Below are positions 56,800 to 64,000 of a stretch of DNA of 64,000 bases, piece by piece. Each line of letters starts with the position of its first letter. Position 1 is the first letter of the stretch. The DNA comes from Bolinopsis microptera. Lineage: Eukaryota; Ctenophora; Tentaculata; Lobata; Bolinopsidae. The position numbers were made by a program, and so were the translations under genes. The DNA lies in assembly GCF_026151205.1 (NCBI RefSeq), contig NC_087083.1, positions 1,302,001 to 1,366,000 on the forward strand, in the 5' to 3' direction. Below the pieces are notes generated by a model. It ran no database searches. It had not been told where the DNA came from and saw only the letters and a list, made by a program, of their open reading frames with translations.

Positions 56800-59700
56800 C
56801 AATAAAAAAGTCATTTATTATCAATAAATAATCAAAGATAATATCTTTTCTACTATCCCAGAGGTTCGATAGTGGTATACATGTCCATCAAAAAAGAAAA
56901 TGAGAATACCTGTTTTTACACGACAACCAAGCAACAATTCGCACTCGACTTTGGTTTATATGCATAAATATATGTACATCTATCATACTAAAATCCCCAG
57001 GATGTGTGTCTGTCCTCTCTCTGTCCTGTGGCTGTGTGGAAATTAATTAATAATAAAAACTGTAAGAGTTAACGGGGCTGTTTTTATCTGTAATATGCCC
57101 GAAAAACTCTACGGCAAAGTTATGAAGGTTTTTTTAAATCGAATCGTGGTATGTGGTTTAATTGATCATTTGTTGAAACCAAATAGCTAAAGTGGGTGTA
57201 TGTGTGTACGCTAACACTCTCCCATCTATCTCTCCCCTCTAATAGTATAGCTAAATAATTAGGTAAATTGGCGGGACCTACCAAGAGTCAAGATTGCCTA
57301 TCAAGTATTACTATTAGAGTAATGAGTCTCACACTTAATTAAATTTGTGGTCTAGTTTGAATGAGCGAGTCAATACATTCGCACTGTTTAACTACGAAAA
57401 TAAGAGCGTGGTTTCAAATAAAAATGGCGAAGATTATACTACTGCATTTTAACTTCGATAGTGAAGTCCCCGGGGACCCGGCCGTATGCACGGTTACACT
57501 CACTAGTAGTGAACATAATTGAAATATGAAATTTCTGGATAAATCTCCAGAATCAAATGTCAAGCAGAATTAAAAGATCAAGTCCGTGTGTAATTGAAAT
57601 GGAAAATACAGTTTAAATTCAATCATAAAATATTTGCAATCACATAGTTGTCCTGTAAAATATTGATATCTATTAGATCAAATCATTTATTAAGCAAGAA
57701 ATTACATGTTTTTCCGTCTTTACACTCTTGCAATGCACAGGAGCCCACATAACACGAGGCATGCATGCGAACCATACAAATTGATTTACTTAAAAGAAAA
57801 TATCATTATATAATAACATTTCTAATATTATCCCTACACATTGTAAAGATTAGAAAGCGTGTAACTTAAATTATATCAGAATAATAACAATTGTGAATTC
57901 CAATAAAATAATTTATCACATTTGTATCCTTGTATGCCTTGTATCCTTGTACACCTCGACGTTATTTTGCTACACCGGTGGAATTGCATTATTCACTACT
58001 TAGAGGCAACTTTTGTACCAAATTATCAAAATCAGAGACAATTTCTGTTGCTCGCGCTTGTATCAATATAACACTGACAATAAAGATTGAGACTTCTGAC
58101 GTCGTCACTTCGCATGCATGCGTCCTGCTGGATTAAATTTTAGTGAGGTAAAAAACTTATTACTGATTATTGAAAGAAGCGCGGTTTATATTTCCTGAGA
58201 ATGCAGTACACTCCTCAAATTGCACATGTTTTAAATACTTTGTTTCAAACTTCATGAATTGATGAACCAATATTTAGCATTGTATTGTATTTAAAGTCAT
58301 ACACTGCATTTATCATTTTTAAAAATTTACTTGGGAATACTTTGGAATTTGTAGGTTTATAAACCTAATCAGGACGCGCGCGAGTTGGGACTCGTCGACG
58401 GTCCAGTTTTAAATATTTTTTTATTTAATAATACATTCAAATTTAACAGAGTACAGCAATAGATGAATATAAAATAGAATCGATCAAATCATTTGCCCCC
58501 ATCTTGTTAAAATATTGATGGCAACAATCCAAACACGGTAAAACCCATAGTAACTATTCCCCCCGCATTAACTTGACCCATTACCCGAATATAAATCTAA
58601 ATCCAACAAAGTAATGAAAAATATTTCATAACACACAAAGTCCATGTGAATAACTGTGATATATAGACAAAATTTGTATTTCAATACGTCAAATTCCAGA
58701 CCATAGTACGGTCTGATATGTTCATTAATGTGTAGGTGTGCGGTGCAGTGTGAGTGATGTTAAAGTAAAGTGGAATGTAGATAAAAAAATTACATAAAAA
58801 CAAATAACAATAATATGGAGCAAAGAGAACTTAAGGCCTAGGCTGTTGTTTCACTATCCAAATAAAACATTCCATAGATGCTTAGTGACCTAACTTTGAA
58901 AACACTTGTAGACACAAACGTATACTGAAAAGGGAGTCCAATTCCAGACAGTATTTGGATTTCTGTAAAAAATGATTTTGCAGTGGGCTATTTGAGGTAC
59001 ATCAGGTGAGTGAATTCTGACTTAACATAGTAAAATTGATGACACAATAAGACAGACTGTTCGAGGTGGCAACGTCCCATAGTGCGATAAGTGCCCTATA
59101 GTAAAAGTGAGATATGTGAGGCTGCCATACAGAATTAAATTGTTCAAACTTGTAGGAAAAAAATAAAGATCATTCACGTCACCCTTTTGAGACAATGGAG
59201 AATGGGCGAACAAAGCTGCACTTTTTGACATAATTGCTCAGAGAGATAACTGCGGCTCTCCTCAGACAGATCAATTTTAATACTCTCTTTTAGTGGACTA
59301 TCTATTTCTCACTAAGATGTATTTATAACAAGGCGCCAGAATTATGGAACAATTTTCGAATTGGCTACGAGAACCAGGAGAGGTAAAGCGCCCGGCGACG
59401 TTTCTGATCAATGACAATATTGCCATCTCTTCTGACCATACCAAAGTTGTTGGCATGCTTAGTATAAATTCTGTCGCACTGACTATTCCAACAGAGCATA
59501 GTAGAAACATCGACACCAAGATCTATTTTCTCACTCGTACAACACAAGAGGAGAGCCAACAAGAATATATGCGAATTGAGGAGATAAAGATGGGTTTTCC
59601 TGAACAATAATCACTTACATTTTGCTGATGAATCCGCATTTTTCAAATGCCCCAGTCCAAGAGATATCTATATCCTTTTGAAATTGTTATTATCGAGAAA

Positions 59701-62700
59701 TGAATGGATTTTTACGGCCATAATTTGTATCTCGCATTCAAAACAAAATCAGTATTATCCGAAAGGCCAAAGGACTATCATTGATAAACAATACACAAAT
59801 TATGGGACCAAGGATAGACCCCCTGTGGACACCAGAATTAACTGAGAGGGTAGATGACATCTCATAACCAATTGAACACTCTTTGGTAACGGCTAGAAGG
59901 TAATTGGTGTAAGAAATTTGAAATTGTGACCATACAATGTTATATAATCCCTTTAAGCTTATGCAGAAATATCCATGATTTACAGAATCCAATGTGCCTT
60001 ATCAAAACTATCACAATACACAACAGGGATTGATAATGGTTTCGTTAAGAGACAATACCCGAGGCTAATCATAAAAATCAAGCCATATTGGTTGTGCATC
60101 GACTTGTGCCTAGAAAACCATGCTGCCTGGATCAAGAAGAGGTACTTGTATCCAAAGAAAGCAGTTTTACGTTTAACAATGCCTCCAATAAACTTCCATG
60201 ACTAAACAAGTAAGGATATGGGTCTATAGTTTTCAACCTACACATTTTCATTACCTTTCTATAAATATTGGGACTAAACCATTTGCAAGTTTCCATTCCT
60301 TGTGGAATGTTAACCGCTTTGTAGGATCCACGAAAAATGCTGTTAAGGGTAAGCAAAACCTACGGAACAAATTTTTTAGAATTTTACCGTGTATGCCATT
60401 CTGTCCCGGCTTTAATTTGAATTAATATTTGAAGCGAAGCTTACGAACATCCCGATGAACTAAGTCATATCAAATCAACATCATTGACATAGAGATGTCA
60501 GTGTCATAAAAGTGAAGGAATCCGAAACTGGTTATAAAAGAAAGAATTGAAAAGTTCAGCTTGATCTTTGGGATTGACCGAAGCTGTCCAAATAACTAAC
60601 ACATTAGAAAACAGGAGAGTTAGATTTATACTTAACATGTTACCAAAACATCTTAGTTAAAAGCTCTGGATCACACTATTAAAAGATTATCTCTTATTTG
60701 GCTGATGAGAGCCTCTTATAAACTTTACGGCTAGTAATCAAACTTTAACATCATCAGTAATAGATCCAGGAAATTTTAAATAGCTCTGAGTCAATCTTTT
60801 TCCGCATGAAAGTAAAAAAGTTCACTATCGAACCACGGGGGTAGGACTCGATAATAAATAAATTACTTTAGATATGTATATCAACTAAATTCTAATGCAG
60901 TCTTTAACAACTTCCAAGACGAACAATCTAGCATTTCTATACTTGCCAATTAATCGAGCCATAATTCACGATTATCATGTCCACCGTTGCTTTCTTAAAA
61001 ATATAGATTTTACAGTTTAGGAGTTTTCTACGGAAAAGTGATCTTTTAATTGAAAAAGAGACAGTGAAAATGATCAATTTGCACACGAATGAGTAATCAC
61101 AGACTAAAATCAATAATCGATGGTGTTACATAATTACTGAAAAATGTCTAATGAATTACCATTTTATGGGTGGGGTGATGAGTAACAACTGGGAAGAGAA
61201 AGATCACTGAAAAATCTATGAAGGATTTGCTCAATAGGTACGGTACTGTGAATGAAGATAAGCCATCTGTAAGGGGAGATTAAAACACCAATAACATAAT
61301 TTTAGGGGAGTCTATCTATTTGAAACTAGCTTATCGAAAAAAACTAACTATACATCATGAATAGGTAACCCAGAGTTCCTAACTCTAGAACAAGTACAGA
61401 ATACAATAATCTCTTTGTTTAGGAAAAGAAATTATTAACGGCAAGCAATTCTGGCACCTAGGCTACTGTATAGTCGGGTTTAGTTGCGTCGAGATCAGAC
61501 CGAACAGCCAAAAGAACACACCAACCTCCATTTACCCTAAACTTTTTAGGGTTAATAGGATCTTGAGGATGAATCTTCTCGTGCGTACAGATGCGGAAGT
61601 TCCAATTGAGTGAAGACGGAACGATTTCCGTTGCAAGAAAATATATTTTTTAGAGCAAGTCCTCATTTAGGTCAATTATGTCTAGGCTGCCTCGTATGTT
61701 ATGCAAAGGATTGACGTTCTGAAATCTTATATACATCATAAGGTGATGGAGGACTAGGTACTGAAAGAATGAACCTTGTGACATATTTGGTATAGGTAGA
61801 CACAAAGGGAGTTGAGACCAGAATTAAGGCATAGAAGGATTAACAGAGTTTATCAACACAACGTAGCAGAGAGAAAACCCAAAGAATATATAAGATACTA
61901 GACGCCTGCGGCGGCAGGAATACTTTGACTCTAATCATCCTTACCAGAGAAGAACATTTCTTTAAACCATGAGAGAAATATTTTCAAAGAAAAGTTTGAA
62001 ATGTGGGAGCAGCAAAAATGGTATAAAGATAACGTGGGCTGTCAGGAAGTTAGAGAGAATTAAAGTATTAGAATCTAGGTGAAACGGTGTTCATGGACCA
62101 ACCGTGGAGAAGAAGAATTGGGAGAAAGTAATCATGATGAGAGAATAAGAGAAACATATGATTATTGAAATTGTAGTTGATGTTGGGGTGTATGAGACTT
62201 ATATGTGGTAAATTCTGTTATTATAAACTTGATATAGTATAAAGTGCATTTCCTTGCCGTGTACTAGGCCTTTTTGCATGCAAAAAGACCTATATCTAAG
62301 TCTAAACGATTCATTGTCTCACAAATTGGAAAATGGACATGACGCGTAATGTACCTGAAATGGAAGGCATAAAATTGAGAAAAATATTAAAACAGAGATT
62401 GATTAGTTTTTTAATTTTAGCAACGTCCATAATCAAATATAAATGGAAGAAAAGATCAAAGCAATAAATTCCACAGAGAGATAATTTACAACCCTGTCAA
62501 ACTGTGTTCGTTTACAACAAACTTAAGCCAAGTGACAGTAAAACCTACTCCTCTCATATTGAGATTGAAGCCAATCATGGTATAGAAGTTCATTACATGA
62601 TCTAAAGTCTCGAGTTAAAAAGACTGAGAAACATCTAAACACTCAATTATTAAATTTAGGCATAATCTTTAAGTAGATTTTTAAATATCTATAACATTCT

Positions 62701-64000
62701 TTAGGCTATGTAGGAATATAACATTTCATAGGAAGACACATATGGATAATTATAATTTGCAGCGGAAAATAACTGCTTAGTGGTGTCAATTAATTCAGTG
62801 AGATACTTCTAAGAACTGAACCCCATACATATGAAATGGATGTAAATGACATTTGTACCAAACACTCATATAATTTTTTCAATATCGTCAGCTACTAGCA
62901 TGCATGATTTTTATGAAAATTATGAATTTTTTCTTCAGTGATGTCGTCTAATTTTTGCACCATTTTTTTTATTTTTTTTTATCTTTTAGACTCATTTGAA
63001 TTACGTACCTTCCCCGGACTCCCAACTATTTGTCACGTACGAATTTTGTCATTGACGTACAAACCAGGACAGTGTTTTTTTCTGCTCTTTTTCGGTTTTC
63101 TTGGAGTAATTCGTAGTAAAAGTTTTGTGTTGAGGTTGGTGGTGGCGGCATAGGAATTAGTAGTGCGGGCCAATCTGCTTCCATGGACTACATTTGTATC
63201 CTTTCTTCGTATCTGGCAGCTGAAAAGATAAGCTATACCGATCCCCTTAACTGAGCTCTCTGCACGAACATTGTGAAGACAATATTTCTGACACCCCGTT
63301 TTCATAAAATACAAACACAGTCCCTTTGGGGGTGATATAGCATTACGTTACAATCGCTTATCCCAATTTTCTGAATTATGTCGATGGTCCCTTCTCAGTT
63401 CCAAATAAACTACATAAATACCTTGCGACTGGTCAAGAGACACCTCGTCGTCGTTTGTGGAACCTAGTTATCACAAGAACCAGACTTGTTACCATGCATG
63501 CAAGGCATGATTAGCTTGCAGCCAAAACTTGGAGTTGATATCATGCATAAAGCTCTGAATCCCAGGATAATTAAAATATCGATTGCTTCCTTAGTCGTGG
63601 TTGTGACCATTTGAGAAAACCAACAAATTCTTCTCCATCCGAAGTGAGGCACTTGTGGCAGTTTTCACAGCAGTTTGCTTGGCCATAAGTGTTTCAAGTT
63701 CAGACATCAACGTGCCATGTTGAACAACTCTTGATTCTGAACAAATTCTGAATGCAACTCCAAGAAGTCCTCTGCAATTAACCAGATTTTCTCATAAATA
63801 TCATGACATTCTTCAACACTGGCCTTGAGAGCTTTCAGCTCATTTAATGAACGAGTTTAAAAACCCATTTGGTAAAAGAATTCAGATCCATAGATGAGTG
63901 AGAATTAGGTAGGAGAAAATGGCGGTGAGGGAGAGAAATGGCGAAGTCAATACAGTATGCCCAGAAGTAGATGCGTTGCCGTAGATACAAACGGTCACGT
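56800..64000. repeat. right arm of the giant palindrome (runs off the window)
   Basis: Reverse-complement partner of 49520-56580, still matching at the last bases of the window (ACGGTCACGT against ACGTGACCCGT at 49519). The true outer end is therefore not visible. Confidence 0.9.
58850..63860 (-). pseudogene. dead LINE in the right palindrome arm
   Basis: Mirror copy of the left-arm LINE. From the right: ORF1-like coiled coil LNELKALKASVEECHDIYEK near 63850-63700, endonuclease remnants around 61470-61680, and polymerase remnants. The polymerase part has FDSVNHGYF and GVHRGSILGPIICVLFINDS at 59738-59992. It keeps a different set of intact stretches from the left copy, for example no stop before the GSILGP box. 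The 3' ends of both copies face the centre. Confidence 0.75.

Noticed and set aside
55900-57500. CCGGGGACCCGG near 57470 as another GGGGACCCC-ended element
   Set aside because: It lies at mirror positions of the palindrome arms (GAGTTCCGGGACTTC near 55920) and does not show paired ends of its own.

Overview
This is eukaryotic, AT-rich, repeat-dominated DNA from an invertebrate animal genome. The evidence is GT-AG introns, tRNA-derived short repeats, CR1/L2-group LINE fragments, hAT and TIR transposons, long GA arrays and a Ty3/Gypsy element with an envelope-like gene. I cannot name the species; a tunicate or another marine invertebrate is a guess. Most of the window is mobile DNA in several nested layers, and convincing host genes are few.

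Layout. 1-1970: tRNA-like repeat and a 5'-truncated LINE (minus strand). 1968-3640: first copy of a dispersed repeat. 4475-6800: the best host-type gene, a NERD nuclease-domain plus superfamily-1 helicase protein with a 5' UTR intron and two compensating frame breaks. 6801-12164: mostly non-coding, with a tRNA-like repeat, a 141-bp-arm perfect hairpin (9831-10141) and one orphan zinc-ribbon-like exon. 12165-13545: second copy of the dispersed repeat, interrupted by about 15.9 kb of nested insertions and resuming at 29430. The interruption holds a decayed TE-associated gene, a hAT element with 8-bp target duplications (16705-18404), duplicated 0.15-1.1 kb blocks, a TAA-flanked TIR element (26730-28533) and a TA-flanked TIR element (28541-29427). 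29926-31500: GA/GGA polypurine arrays.

31890-44397 is a complete 12.5-kb Ty3/Gypsy element. Its 807-bp LTRs look identical and are flanked by ATAG. In order it carries a primer-binding site, gag, a textbook -1 frameshift signal, pol (protease, RT, RNase H, DD35E integrase) and an envelope-like gene. Pol is interrupted by a 1.15-kb antisense LINE fragment with a 13-bp target duplication, and env by a frame break. On the opposite strand I find a three-exon gene, all exons in phase 0 with consensus splice sites. It encodes a 132-residue protein with a basic cluster, a leucine zipper and an acidic tail, with env lying antisense inside its long intron. The layout recalls the antisense spliced zipper gene (HBZ) of deltaretroviruses and is the most interesting item here.

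44402-49500 holds flanking DNA with another decayed LINE. From about 49520 to the window end lies one giant imperfect palindrome with arms over 7 kb, centred near 56690. Each arm carries a mirror copy of the same dead LINE, and the palindrome runs off the right edge.
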